From NCBI GenBank assembly GCA_031264015.1, contig JAISET010000061.1, positions 1-38,225 on the forward strand: DNA of 38,225 nt, given 5' to 3'. This document shows, one piece after another, positions 27,055 through 35,874 of this stretch. The DNA is from Deltaproteobacteria bacterium. Its GTDB lineage: Bacteria; Desulfobacterota; Desulfarculia; Adiutricales; Adiutricaceae. The notes beneath the pieces were generated by a model. It saw nothing but the letters and a program-made list of their open reading frames with translations, did no database searches and was not told the origin of the DNA. The stretch's first letter is position 1. The number at the start of each line of letters is the position of its first letter. Both the position numbers and the translations under genes were made by a program.

Positions 27055-27807
27055 ATGGAAGCAGGCGACACAAGCGAGACGGACATGAGGACCGGGATCG
27101 TCCCGGAGGCCGACGGGACGGAAGTCGGGGAGACGGGCGTCATCAGCGACATCAGCCTCCCCGACTGCCTGGACAGGGTCGACGGGCCGCTCCCCTACGA
27201 CTCCAAGCACCTGCGCCGGATAGCCGGGGGCCTGATGGACGAGGCCGCGGCCGTGGCCAGGCCCATGGCCGCCTGGAAGCTGACGCTAATCGAGAAGAAC
27301 CCGGGGAGGAAAAACCAGGTGAAAATCGGGCCCGTCACCCTCGACAACCCGATTCTGACCGACAACCTCGGCGGCCTGGGCCGCGTCTTTCCCTTCCTGG
27401 CCACCGAGGGGCCGGAGCTGGCCGCCTGGGCCGAGTCCCTGCCCGCCAGGGAGCGGACGGCCGCCTTCACCATCCGCTACCTGGCCCTGAAGGAGGCCGA
27501 GCGCAGGCTCGAGGAGAAGCTGACGGCCATGTTCGGGGTCCTGCGGCTGGGGGCCATGAGCCCCGGCGTGCTGCCCGCCTGGCCCCTCGCCGGCCAGAGG
27601 GACCTCTTCGCCCTCCTGGACCCCATCCCCCGGACCCTCGGGGTCAGCCTCAGGGGGGACTCCTGCTGGATGGCCCCGGACGTCTCGTCGTCGGGGCTCT
27701 ATTTCGAGACGGAGATCGGCTTCCACAACTGCAAGCTCTGCCCCCTGGAGCGCTGCCCCCTGAGGCGTTTCGAGCGCCAGAAGCCCGGCCGGGGAGGCGT
27801 CGTTTAG
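27055..27807 (+). CDS. Methionine synthase activation domain-like protein (Met_synt_B12 family)
   Basis: This 250-residue stand-alone protein resembles the reactivation domain of B12-dependent methionine synthase. Signs are AMSPGVLPAWPLAGQRDLFALL, the GVSLRGDSCWMAPDVSSSGLYF-like stretch, and four cysteines at the end, CKLCPLERCPLRR plus an earlier one. The last motif is shared by free-standing anaerobe versions with possible metal or Fe-S binding. It lacks cobalamin-binding and homocysteine domains. Its neighbours upstream are corrinoid-type uptake genes, 338 bases away. A GTG at 27025 is an alternative start; 27055 is preferred for GGGGG five bases upstream. Confidence 0.7.
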   Translation: MEAGDTSETDMRTGIVPEADGTEVGETGVISDISLPDCLDRVDGPLPYDSKHLRRIAGGLMDEAAAVARPMAAWKLTLIEKNPGRKNQVKIGPVTLDNPILTDNLGGLGRVFPFLATEGPELAAWAESLPARERTAAFTIRYLALKEAERRLEEKLTAMFGVLRLGAMSPGVLPAWPLAGQRDLFALLDPIPRTLGVSLRGDSCWMAPDVSSSGLYFETEIGFHNCKLCPLERCPLRRFERQKPGRGGVV

Positions 27808-28001
27808 ATCGGGGGCGACGTTTGGAGCGGGGGGCGCCGAAAATCCTTGCCCCGGGGCCCCCGAGGGGCTATCATGACCCCTCCCGGGCGGGCCGTCGCT
27901 CGCCGGGCCCGTCCCGGCGGGCCGTCCGCCTGGCGCGGGACCGGCCCCGGGGGCGTGGGGGGCCCGGGGAAAAATTTAATTTCAAAATTTTGAAATAATT
28001 C

Positions 28002-28030
28002 TTGCCAATCCGGCCCGGCCGGCCTATAAT
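28002..28030 (+). promoter_or_regulatory. Strong promoter of rplS
   Basis: TTGCCA and TATAAT are separated by exactly 17 bases. An A/T-rich stretch (27971-28000) before the -35 looks like an UP element. Transcription would begin near 28037, giving a ~94-base leader for the ribosomal protein gene. The rest of the gap from 27808 is GC-rich without a gene. Confidence 0.85.
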
Positions 28031-28130
28031 TAGAAGTTACCGTCTTGTCGGCCGGGGTCCAGGGGACCGAGGGCCGCCGGACGCCCGGACAGCACGCTTC
28101 CAGCATTAGAGTTCAAGGAGTTTTGTCGTT

Positions 28131-28484
28131 ATGGACGCCATAGCCAGCATAAATTTAGAGCAGATGCGCTTCGACCTGCCGCAGTTCCGCGCCGGTGACA
28201 CCGTGGCCGTCCACGTGCGCATCAAGGAGGGCGACAAGGAGAGGATCCAGATCTTCAAGGGCGTCGTCCTGCGCCGCCGCAAAGGGACCATGGACTCCAG
28301 CTTCACCGTCAGAAAAATCTCCAACGGCATCGGCGTGGAGAGGATCTTCCCGACCTTCTCGCCCATCATCGACCACATCGACGTGGTCACCGAGGGCAAA
28401 GTCCGCCGCAGCCGCCTGTACTACCTCAGGAAGCTCAGGGGCAAGGCCGCCAAGGTCAAGACCCGGAACCAATACTACAAGTAG
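28131..28484 (+). CDS. rplS: 50S ribosomal protein L19
   Basis: This is L19, 117 residues, normal length, located at the 30S-50S interface. Signatures are [45 protein letters not shown] and [24 protein letters not shown] precedes the ATG by ten bases. Unlike many bacteria, rpsP-rimM-trmD do not lie immediately upstream here; it begins its own unit with its own promoter. rnhB and rsmI follow. Confidence 0.98.
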   Translation: MDAIASINLEQMRFDLPQFRAGDTVAVHVRIKEGDKERIQIFKGVVLRRRKGTMDSSFTVRKISNGIGVERIFPTFSPIIDHIDVVTEGKVRRSRLYYLRKLRGKAAKVKTRNQYYK

Positions 28485-28521
28485 CACCAGCCCGCCCCGC
28501 CGCCCCCCGGGCGGAAATTTA

Positions 28522-28550
28522 GGCCGCGGTTTTATTTTTAAGCCGCGGCC
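28522..28550 (+). other. rplS-rnhB intercistronic hairpin
   Basis: GGCCGCGG (28522-28529) and CCGCGGCC (28543-28550) form a perfect eight-base stem with an A/T loop of 13 bases. It lies 38 bases after the rplS stop. No T-run follows it; it may protect rplS mRNA or lower readthrough to rnhB. Confidence 0.55.
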
Positions 28551-28631
28551 CGGTCTTCCCGGGAAACCTTGCCCGCCCGGGGCCGGCCAAGACCGGCGGC
28601 CGCGGCCGCGGCGGCGGAACCCGGAGGGCGC

Positions 28632-29333
28632 ATGTCCGCCAAAAGCGCCGGGCCCAGGGCCAGCATCCTGGGCCAGATCCCGTCCGTCCCGACCTCCGAG
28701 GCCGGCGACGGTTTTTTTTCGCCCCTGTTTCTCTTCGACCGCGGCTTCAATCTGAGGCCCCTCGCGGGCCTGGACGAGGCCGGCCGGGGCCCTCTGGCCG
28801 GGCCCCTGGTGGCCGCCGCCGTGGTCCTGCCCGCCGGCTTCGACTCCCCCCTGGTCGACGACTCCAAAAAACTAAGGCCCGAGGCCCGGGAAAAACTCTA
28901 CGAGCTGGTCGTCTCCCAGGCCCTGTGCTGGGCCCGCGCGGAGATCTCCCCCGCCGAGGTCGACCGCCTCAACCCCCTCCAAGCCTCCATGACGGCCATG
29001 GCCCGAAGTCTCGCCCAACTCCCGGTCACCGTGGCCCTGGCCCTGGTGGACGGCAACCAGGCCCCGCCCCTCCCGGTCCCCCTGAGGACGGTGGTCGGGG
29101 GGGACGGACTGTCCCTCTCCATCGCCGCCGCCTCCATCGTCGCCAAGGTGACCCGGGACCGGCTGATGGACGAGGCCGACAAAATTTATCCGCAGTACGG
29201 CTTCGCCCGCCACAAGGGCTACGGGACCAGGGAGCATCTGGAGGCCCTGAAAAAGCACGGGCCCTCCCCGATCCACCGGCTGACCTACCGGGGCGTCCTG
29301 CCCGCCCCCCCGTCGGGCGGAAGGCTGTTTTGA
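28632..29333 (+). CDS. rnhB: Ribonuclease HII
   Basis: RNase HII (233 residues) cuts RNA in RNA-DNA hybrids and at single ribonucleotides. The catalytic motif GLDEAGRGPLAGPLVAAAVV supplies Asp and Glu, and DDSKKL, ALVDGNQ (third acid) and SIVAKVTRDRLM follow. HKGYGTREHLEAL is the usual ending. About 45 extra residues sit before the core. The ATG at 28632 follows GGAGG; a TTG at 28569 is less likely. Its stop is two bases before the rsmI start, so the genes are coupled. Confidence 0.95.
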   Translation: MSAKSAGPRASILGQIPSVPTSEAGDGFFSPLFLFDRGFNLRPLAGLDEAGRGPLAGPLVAAAVVLPAGFDSPLVDDSKKLRPEAREKLYELVVSQALCWARAEISPAEVDRLNPLQASMTAMARSLAQLPVTVALALVDGNQAPPLPVPLRTVVGGDGLSLSIAAASIVAKVTRDRLMDEADKIYPQYGFARHKGYGTREHLEALKKHGPSPIHRLTYRGVLPAPPSGGRLF

Positions 29334-29335
29334 AG

Positions 29336-30667
29336 ATGACCCGCAAACACCCCGACAAGAAAACCCCCGGCAAGACCCCGGGCGGGAAAACCCCCGGCAA
29401 GAAAACGCCCGCGTTCGGACGAAAAGACGTCCCCCCCCCGCCTGCCGACGAAAAAGACCTCCCCCCCGCGCCCGCCGACGAAAAAGACCTCCCCCCCGCG
29501 GCCGCCGACGAAAAAGACCTCCCCCCCGCGGCCCGGGGCGGACAAAAGAACGCCCGGCCCCGCCGGACCGACGACCCGACGGAAAACTTCCCCGCGGCCC
29601 CGGACGCCGGCCCCGGGGAGCCGGAGAGTCCGGGGAGCCGGGGGAGCCGGGGTGATCAGGGGGAGCGGGGGGACCGAAAGCGCCCCGGCGGCCTCCCCCC
29701 GGGCCTCTACGTCCTGCCCAGCCCCCTCGGAAACCTCTCGGACATTTCCCCGCGCTTCCGGGAGGTCTTGTCGGGGGCCGGCCTGGTGGCCGCCGAGGAC
29801 ACGCGCCGGACGGTGAAGATACTCAACCACCTGGGGCTGAAAAAGACGCTTTTAAGCTACCGGGAGGAAAACCACCGCTCGGCGTGGCCGCGGCTGCAGA
29901 AAGTTTTGTCCGAGGGGGCGGCAATAGCCCTGCTCTCGGACGCGGGCTCCCCCGGCGTCTGCGACCCCGGCGCCGCCCTGGTCAGGGAGGCCCGGGGGGC
30001 GGGCTTCGCCGTCTGGCCGGTGGCCGGGCCCTCGGCGGTCACGGCGGCCCTCTCCGTCTGCGGCTTCGAGGCCTCGTCCTTCACTTTTCTGGGCTTCCTG
30101 CCGCCCGGCCCCAAGGCCCGCCGGGAAAGGATCAAGGCCGCCGGGGCCTCCGGCGAGATCCTGGTCCTCTTCGTCCCGCCCCACAAGCAGACGCGCTATC
30201 TGGCCGACCTGGCCGACATCCTGGGCCCGCGGCCCGCCTTTCTGGCCCGGGAGATGACCAAGCTGCACGAGGAGCACCTGGCCCTGCCGCTGCCCGAGCT
30301 CCGCGACGAGCTTTTAAGCCGGCCCCGCAAGGGCGAGATGACCCTGGTGGTGGGCCCGGCCAAAAAACTCGGCCAAAGGGGCCGCCCGCTCCCCGAGGAC
30401 GGCGGCGGCGGCGACGGGCCCGCCCCGCCCGACGAGGCGGCCGTCCGCGAGGCCATGGACGCCTCCTCGTCCACCAACGAGGCCGCCCGGAAGCTGTCCC
30501 AAACCGGCGGCGTCAGCAAAAAAGACGCCTACGCCATGGTCCTGAGACTCGGCGCCAAACTCGGGCGCCCCGCTCCCGACGACGACGCGGAAGACGACCG
30601 CCGCCTGGAAGAAGAAGACGGCCGCCTGGAAGAAGACGACGGCCGCCTGGAAGAAGACGACGATTAA
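29336..30667 (+). CDS. rsmI: 16S rRNA (cytidine1402-2'-O)-methyltransferase with low-complexity arms
   Basis: RsmI methylates C1402 of 16S rRNA. The core runs from GLYVLPSPLGNLSDISPR, through EDTRRTVKILNHLGL, SDAGSPGVCDPGA (SAM site), VAGPSAVTAALSVCGF to REMTKLHEEH, then a KKDAYAMVLRLG tail. At 443 residues it is far longer than the usual ~285. A ~120-residue N-terminal arm contains ADEKDLPPA repeated three times (30-bp repeats), and the C-terminus ends in a repeated GRLEEDD unit. The ATG at 29336 is two bases after rnhB; the core has no nearer start codon, so the arm is probably translated. Confidence 0.93.
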   Translation: MTRKHPDKKTPGKTPGGKTPGKKTPAFGRKDVPPPPADEKDLPPAPADEKDLPPAAADEKDLPPAARGGQKNARPRRTDDPTENFPAAPDAGPGEPESPGSRGSRGDQGERGDRKRPGGLPPGLYVLPSPLGNLSDISPRFREVLSGAGLVAAEDTRRTVKILNHLGLKKTLLSYREENHRSAWPRLQKVLSEGAAIALLSDAGSPGVCDPGAALVREARGAGFAVWPVAGPSAVTAALSVCGFEASSFTFLGFLPPGPKARRERIKAAGASGEILVLFVPPHKQTRYLADLADILGPRPAFLAREMTKLHEEHLALPLPELRDELLSRPRKGEMTLVVGPAKKLGQRGRPLPEDGGGGDGPAPPDEAAVREAMDASSSTNEAARKLSQTGGVSKKDAYAMVLRLGAKLGRPAPDDDAEDDRRLEEEDGRLEEDDGRLEEDDD

Positions 30668-30902
30668 AATTTAAGCCGGGGGAGCGATCCGGGGGGCGGC
30701 CAGGGGGCCGGGCGCGAATCCCCCCGCCGCCGGGTCTTCCTGGCAAAAACGGCCCCGGCGTGATAACATCGCCCGTGCGAGGTCATCCGAGACTTGTCAG
30801 CCGTGTCCAGCCTCCGGGACGCCAGGGAACCGGGGCGGGGCCCCCCACCTTTTTTCAGCCCCCCGGGCGTTTCCGGGGGGAGCGCGAGGACTTTAGAGCG
30901 CC

Positions 30903-32111
30903 ATGCCCATCTCCACCATCGAGGAAGCCCTGACCGACATGAGAGCCGGCAGGATGGTCATACTGGTAGACGACGAGAACAGGGAGAACGAGGGGGACCT
31001 GGTCCTGGCCGCCCAGCACACCACCCCCGAGGCCGTCAACTTCATGATCACCCACGCGCGCGGGCTGGTCTGCCTGGCCATGACCGCGGAAAAAGTGGAC
31101 TCCCTGGGCCTCCAGCAGATGAGCGCCGACAACCGCTCCCCCTTCCAGACCGCCTTCACCGTCTCGGTGGAGGCCAGAAGGGGCGTGACCACGGGCATCT
31201 CCGCGGCCGACCGGGCCACCACCATTCTGGCGGCGGTGGCCGAGGGGGCGGGCCCGGACGACCTGGTGGTCCCGGGGCACGTCTTCCCGCTGAGGGCCAA
31301 GCCCGGCGGGGTGCTGGTCAGGACCGGGCAGACCGAGGGCTCGGTGGACCTGGCCAGGCTGGCGGGGCTGACCCCGGCCGGGGTCATCTGCGAGGTCATG
31401 AACGAGGACGGGACCATGTCGCGGCTCCCGGACTTGGAGATTTTTTCCCAAAAGCACGGGATCAAGGTGGTCACGGTGGCCGACCTGATCGCCTACCGGC
31501 TCAGGCACGAAAAACTCGTCCGCCTGGCCGCCAAGACCGTGCTCCCCACCGAGCGGGCCCTCTTCGACCTGCACGCCTACGTGACCGAGGTGGACAATTC
31601 GGAGTACCTGGCGCTCACTTTGGGGGATTTGAAATCCGAGGAGCCCGTCCTGGTCAGGGTCCATTCCCAGTGCCTGACCGGCGACACCCTGGGCTCCCTG
31701 CGCTGCGACTGCGGCGACCAGCTGCGGGAGTCCATGCGGCAGATCACCCAGGCCGGCCGCGGGGTGCTTTTGTACGTCCCGCAGGAGGGCCGCGGCATCG
31801 GGCTCGTCAACAAGATCAAGGCCTACGCCCTGCAGGACCAGGGGGCGGACACGGTGGAGGCCAACCTGGCCCTGGGCTTCCCCGAGGACAACCGCGACTA
31901 CGGGCTGGGGGCCCAGGTGTTGAGAGACCTGGGGGTCAAGAGGATGCGTCTTCTGACCAACAACCCGTCCAAGATGGTCGCCCTCGAGGGCTACGGGCTG
32001 AAGGTCGCCGAGAGGGTGCCCATCGAGATGCCCCCCAAGCCGGAGAACTTCCGCTACATGGAGACCAAGTGCAACAAGATGGGACACATGCTCAACAATC
32101 TGAAAGGCTGA
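30903..32111 (+). CDS. ribBA: Bifunctional DHBP synthase / GTP cyclohydrolase II
   Basis: This 402-residue enzyme starts riboflavin synthesis. The N-terminal half (to ~200) makes 3,4-dihydroxy-2-butanone 4-phosphate from ribulose 5-phosphate; it has DDENRENEGDLVLAA and HARGLVCLAM. The C-terminal half (GTP cyclohydrolase II) has VRVHSQCLTGDTLGSLRCDCG (zinc cysteines), QEGRGIGL and LTNNPSKM. Both active sites appear intact. GAGG lies upstream of the ATG. The 235-base gap before it shows no FMN riboswitch. ribH follows 14 bases later; ribD and ribE are not here. Confidence 0.97.
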   Translation: MPISTIEEALTDMRAGRMVILVDDENRENEGDLVLAAQHTTPEAVNFMITHARGLVCLAMTAEKVDSLGLQQMSADNRSPFQTAFTVSVEARRGVTTGISAADRATTILAAVAEGAGPDDLVVPGHVFPLRAKPGGVLVRTGQTEGSVDLARLAGLTPAGVICEVMNEDGTMSRLPDLEIFSQKHGIKVVTVADLIAYRLRHEKLVRLAAKTVLPTERALFDLHAYVTEVDNSEYLALTLGDLKSEEPVLVRVHSQCLTGDTLGSLRCDCGDQLRESMRQITQAGRGVLLYVPQEGRGIGLVNKIKAYALQDQGADTVEANLALGFPEDNRDYGLGAQVLRDLGVKRMRLLTNNPSKMVALEGYGLKVAERVPIEMPPKPENFRYMETKCNKMGHMLNNLKG

Positions 32112-32125
32112 GGAGGAGGAAAAAC

Positions 32126-32596
32126 ATGCCCGCGATCCTGGAGGGGCAGATCAGCGCCCAAGGCGTCAGGCTGGCCGTCGTGGTCAGCCGCTTCAACAGT
32201 TTCATCACCGAGCGCCTGCTGGCCGGGGCCGCCGACGCCTTCCTGCGCCACGGTGGCGACGAGTCCCTCATGACCGTGATCAAGACCCCGGGGGCCTTCG
32301 AGCTGCCCCTGGCGGCCAAGGCGGCCGTCAAAAGCGGCAAATATGACGCCGCGGTCGCCCTGGGGGCCATCATCAGGGGCGACACCCCGCACTTCGACTA
32401 CGTGGCGGCCGAGTCCGTCAAGGGCCTGGCCCAGGTGACCCTTGAGACCATGGTCCCCGTGGTCTACGGGGTGCTGACCTGCGACACCGTCGAGCAGGCC
32501 GTCAACCGGGCCGGCACCAAGAGCGGCAACAAGGGCTTCGAGTCCGCCGTGACGGCCATGGAGATGGTCTCGCTCATGAGGCTTCTGGCCAGCTAG
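32126..32596 (+). CDS. ribH: 6,7-dimethyl-8-ribityllumazine synthase
   Basis: RibH (156 residues, usual length) condenses the RibA and RibB products into lumazine. Family marks are VVVSRFNSFITERLLAGA, KTPGAFELPLAAK, LGAIIRGDTPHFDYV (active-site His), GVLTCDTVEQAVNRAG and NKGFESAVTAMEM. AGGAGGAGGA precedes the ATG at 32126. It is tightly linked to ribBA and followed 12 bases later by nusB. Confidence 0.97.
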   Translation: MPAILEGQISAQGVRLAVVVSRFNSFITERLLAGAADAFLRHGGDESLMTVIKTPGAFELPLAAKAAVKSGKYDAAVALGAIIRGDTPHFDYVAAESVKGLAQVTLETMVPVVYGVLTCDTVEQAVNRAGTKSGNKGFESAVTAMEMVSLMRLLAS

Positions 32597-32608
32597 CCCG
32601 GGGATTGA

Positions 32609-33580
32609 TTGAAAGTGACCTCAGACCATAACCCGGGCCCGCCCCCCGGCAAGCGGGCGACCGGCCCGGAGCCGCGGGAGACGCCGGAAAAGACGCCGGA
32701 GAGGACCCCGGACGCCGGCCCGGACCCGGCCGGGGAAGCCGCCGGGGACCAGGGCGCCGAAGCCGCCGCCGAAACCGCCGCCGACGCGGAAACCTCGGCG
32801 GAGGGCGACGAGCGGACTCCCGCCGGGCCGCCGCCAGCCAGGGGCGACGTCCTCAGGCTCTCCCGGGAGCTGGCCATGCGGCTTCTGTTCCAATACCAGG
32901 CCTCCGGTCAGAAGCCCCGGGAGACCGTCATGACCTTCGAGGGTCAGTTCGGGCCCGGCAACGACGACGAGGAGAGCCTGGAGCTGCCGGGGGAGGTCTT
33001 CGCGCCGGCCTGGCCCCGGGCCACGAAACTCTTTTTGGGCGCGGTCGAGAACCTGGCCGAGATCGACGGCGACATCGACCGGGCCGCCCACAACTGGGCC
33101 CTGGACCGCATCTCCCAGGTCGACCTGGCCATCCTGAGGATCGCCTATTTCGAGATGCGCTTCGACCCCGACGTCCCGCCGACGGTCTGCATCAACGAGG
33201 CCATCGAGATCGCCAAGAGCTTCGGCGACCAGGGCTCCCCGGCCTTCGTCAACGGCGTCCTGGACAGGCTCAAGGCGGGCAAAGACAAAGACAAAGACGC
33301 GGACTCGGACAAGCCCGCCCGCCCCGGGGGGGACGCCCCGAAAGCGGGCGCCCGCCAGGACCGGGGGCCGAAAAAGAGCCGGCCGAAAGACAACGACCGG
33401 CGGGGAAAGGGACCCGCCGGAAAGGGACCGGCCGGAAAACCTGCCGGAAAATTGCCCGCGGGCGACAACCGGAAGGGAAAGGGACCGGCCGGCGGCGACC
33501 GGAAAGAAAAAAGTCCGGCCGGCGACAACCGCAGGAACGGCGGCCAAAATAATAGCGGCGGCGACAAATCCGGGGGATAG
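32609..33580 (+). CDS. nusB: Transcription antitermination factor NusB with long tails
   Basis: NusB joins the rRNA antitermination complex. The helical core is at about residues 80-215: SRELAMRLLFQYQASGQ, NWALDRISQVDLAILRIAYFEM, TVCINEAIEIAKSFG and FVNGVLDRL. At 323 residues it is more than twice the usual ~140-160. An acidic Ala/Glu/Pro N-terminal tail and a Lys/Arg/Gly-rich C-terminal tail with AGKGPAG- and AGDNRKGKG-type repeats flank the core. The start is uncertain (TTG at 32609 or GTG at 32615). The ribH-nusB order is conserved in many bacteria. Confidence 0.93.
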   Translation: MKVTSDHNPGPPPGKRATGPEPRETPEKTPERTPDAGPDPAGEAAGDQGAEAAAETAADAETSAEGDERTPAGPPPARGDVLRLSRELAMRLLFQYQASGQKPRETVMTFEGQFGPGNDDEESLELPGEVFAPAWPRATKLFLGAVENLAEIDGDIDRAAHNWALDRISQVDLAILRIAYFEMRFDPDVPPTVCINEAIEIAKSFGDQGSPAFVNGVLDRLKAGKDKDKDADSDKPARPGGDAPKAGARQDRGPKKSRPKDNDRRGKGPAGKGPAGKPAGKLPAGDNRKGKGPAGGDRKEKSPAGDNRRNGGQNNSGGDKSGG

Positions 33581-33673
33581 AGCCCGCGAGTTTTCACGCC
33601 CGTCGTCGGCTTTTTACCTGGCGGACACAGTTTTTGGTTTTTAGGATTTTGGGTTTAAACTTTTATTTTTCGG

Positions 33674-33755
33674 GCGTTGGTTTTTTGTCCCAGAGTCCTT
33701 GGCTTTGGTTTTTTGTCCCGGTGTTTTTGGCTTTGGTTTTTTTCATTTCGGGGTC
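33674..33755. repeat. ~29-bp T-rich repeat before the lptE-like gene
   Basis: Three imperfect copies of GGCTTTGGTTTTTTGTCCC-type units run in tandem. The 272-base gap (33581-33852) contains only this and A/T-rich flanks. The TTTTTTGTCCC core resembles that of the repeat at 14453-14506. Confidence 0.8.
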
Positions 33756-33852
33756 TTTATTTTTGATTGTCTCTTTCCCAGCTTCGAGCATTTTTGTCCG
33801 AACAAAAAGAGGAGTCGTCATCGCGACAACTTCCATGCCAGGCGAAACAATC

Positions 33853-34419
33853 ATGCGACGCGCGGTCGTCCTGCCCCTCGTGGGCGTCATCGTCTCCCTG
33901 TTGTCCCTGGCCGGCTTGTCCGGCTGCGGCTACAGCCTGAACTCGACCCCCTACAGGCTGGACCTCAAGGGCGGGACGCTCCGGCTCTCCGTCCCGGTGG
34001 CCGAGAACTTCAGCCGCTTCGGACGCCTGGGGCCCGCTTTGACCGAGGCCGTCATCGAGCGGCTCTCCGGCACCGAGGGGCTGGTCATAGACTCGGCCGA
34101 GGAGACGTCGTCCCTGAAGCTGGCCATCACCTCGGTGGCCGTGGGCAGCGGCTCCTGGGACGTCGTGGACACCTCGTCCAGGGACACGCCCGAGGCCTCG
34201 TCGAGCCGCACGGCGGCCGTGGCCGTCAGGGCGACGCTGACCAAGCCCGACCCTCTGACCGGCCAGCCCGTCTCCAAAACCGCCAACTTTTACAGCTACC
34301 GCACCTACATGGTCAGCCTCAACCAGGGCCAGGTGGAGATGCAGGAGTCGGAGGCCCTGGACTGGGTGTTGGACGACATCAGCCAGAAGATCGGGGCCGT
34401 CATGTTCAACGAGTTTTAA
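33853..34419 (+). CDS. LptE-like LPS-assembly lipoprotein
   Basis: This 188-residue lipoprotein has a signal peptide and lipobox (MRRAVVLPLVGVIVSLL, then LSGC with the acylated Cys). CGYSLNSTPY follows, then RLSVPVAENFSRFGRLGPAL and a tail pattern seen in LptE (DUF4292-unrelated, LptE/RlpB-type) proteins. LptE plugs LptD in the outer membrane. The ATG at 33853 is chosen for the lipobox distance; an ATG at 33835 adds six residues. The location after nusB is like that in Desulfovibrio-type genomes as far as I recall. Confidence 0.75.
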   Translation: MRRAVVLPLVGVIVSLLSLAGLSGCGYSLNSTPYRLDLKGGTLRLSVPVAENFSRFGRLGPALTEAVIERLSGTEGLVIDSAEETSSLKLAITSVAVGSGSWDVVDTSSRDTPEASSSRTAAVAVRATLTKPDPLTGQPVSKTANFYSYRTYMVSLNQGQVEMQESEALDWVLDDISQKIGAVMFNEF

Positions 34420-34571
34420 CGCCCCCGGGATTCCAGCCCCCCCTGTGTGTTAGGTTTCCAGGTCCCGTCCCCGGCCGCCCGCCGGCCGCTTGCGCCAAGT
34501 TTTTTCCCCGACAAGGGCGGCCCGGAGGTCGGGAAAACCGATGCGACGGACGCCTGCTCAGACATTCAGCC

Positions 34572-35663
34572 ATGCCGGATATCGCCAAAAACATGTTTCC
34601 CGCCAGGTTTTGGGAGGCCGCGGACGGTCAGAAAGTCGTCTGCTCGGCCTGCTTCCGGCGCTGCGTCGTCAAACCGGGGCGCCGGGGCTTCTGCCAGTGC
34701 CGGACCAACTCCGGGGGGAAACTTTTTACCCTGAACTACGGGGACACCAGCTCCGTCTCGGCCGACCCGGTGGAGAAGAAGCCCCTCTACCACTTCCGTC
34801 CGGGCACCATGACCTTCTCCATCGGGACGCCCGGCTGCAACCTGACCTGCCTGGGCTGCCAGAACAGCCACCTGAGCCAGCCGGGGGCCGACTGGCCGGG
34901 AGTGGAGCAAAAAGAAGGGACCGTCGAGGCCCTGGTCCGGCTGTCCCTGCGGCATCAGGCGGACACCTGGTCGTTCACCTACAGCGAGCCGACGATCTTT
35001 TACGAGTACGCCCGCGACCTGGCCCAAAAAGCCCTGGAACATGGCCTGGAGTCGATCTGGGTGACCAACGGCTCCATGACCCCGGAATTATTAAAGACGC
35101 TGCCGCCCGCCGTCGCGGCCATGAACATCGACCTCAAGGGCTTCACGGAGGAGTTTTATCAAAAAATAACCGGCGGGAGCCTCCGGGCCGTGCTGGACAA
35201 CATCGAGCTGGCCCTGAGCCTGGGCCTCTGGGTGGAGGCGACCACCCTGCTGATCCCCGGGTTGAACGACTCCCCGGCGGAGCTGAAAAATTTGGCCTCG
35301 TTTTTGGCCGGCCTGAGCCCGGATCTGCCCTGGCATGTCAGCCGGTTTTTTCCCCGCCACAGGCAGAACGACGTCCCCGCCACCCCCGAGCGGAGCCTGC
35401 GCCTGGCCCGGGACATAGGCCGGGAGAGCGGCCTCAGGCACGTCTACGTGGGCAACGTCCCCGGCCCCGGGTTTTCGGACACCCTCTGCCCCGGCTGCGG
35501 CGAGACCCTGGTGGTTCGGGACGGCTTCCGGGTCTCCCTGGACAGGCTCAGCGGCTCCGGAAAATGCCCCGAATGCGGGACGGCCGTCGCCGGGCGCTGG
35601 TCCCGGGGGGCGGCGAGCGTCCGACGCGGGGGTTCGACGGAGCTCGGGGGAGCCGGGGGATAG
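34572..35663 (+). CDS. amrS: AmmeMemoRadiSam-type radical SAM enzyme (AmrS)
   Basis: This 363-residue radical SAM protein belongs to the AmrS/PflA-like family. The cluster motif CNLTCLGC is followed by QNSHLSQ, and an N-terminal domain carries CSACFRRCVVKPGRRGFC. TYSEPTIFYEYARDLA, VTNGSMTPELL, MNIDLKGFTEEFY and WHVSRFFP are typical. The C-terminus holds CPGCG and CPECG, a probable zinc or second iron site. The AmrA and AmrB partners are not in the window. The ATG at 34572 has no clear ribosome-binding site. Its substrate is not known from sequence. Confidence 0.88.
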   Translation: MPDIAKNMFPARFWEAADGQKVVCSACFRRCVVKPGRRGFCQCRTNSGGKLFTLNYGDTSSVSADPVEKKPLYHFRPGTMTFSIGTPGCNLTCLGCQNSHLSQPGADWPGVEQKEGTVEALVRLSLRHQADTWSFTYSEPTIFYEYARDLAQKALEHGLESIWVTNGSMTPELLKTLPPAVAAMNIDLKGFTEEFYQKITGGSLRAVLDNIELALSLGLWVEATTLLIPGLNDSPAELKNLASFLAGLSPDLPWHVSRFFPRHRQNDVPATPERSLRLARDIGRESGLRHVYVGNVPGPGFSDTLCPGCGETLVVRDGFRVSLDRLSGSGKCPECGTAVAGRWSRGAASVRRGGSTELGGAGG

Positions 35664-35730
35664 TTTAAGACGGCCGGGGGGGGCGGCCGGGGGGTTTGAC
35701 CGAAAAACCGGAAAAACCTCAAAAATAAAT

Positions 35731-35760
35731 TTGCAACCCGTCCCCGGCCGGTGTTATAAT
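35731..35760 (+). promoter_or_regulatory. Promoter of tRNA-Ser
   Basis: TTGCAA and a perfect TATAAT are 18 bases apart. The tRNA begins about 108 bases after the likely start point, so a leader is removed in processing. No other gene lies between 35664 and 35874. Confidence 0.8.
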
Positions 35761-35874
35761 TACAGATGGTCCGTTGACCAGCGGCCCCGCCGCTCCGACG
35801 AGCCGGCCGGGGCTTCGACACCCGGGGAGCCGGAAAGCGACTCGCGGGGGACCGGGCCGAAGACATAGTTTAGC

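Noticed and set aside
30668-30902. FMN riboswitch before ribBA
   Set aside because: The conserved AGGGGCGGGGTGAAATTCCC-like and GAGATTCCGG-like elements are missing.
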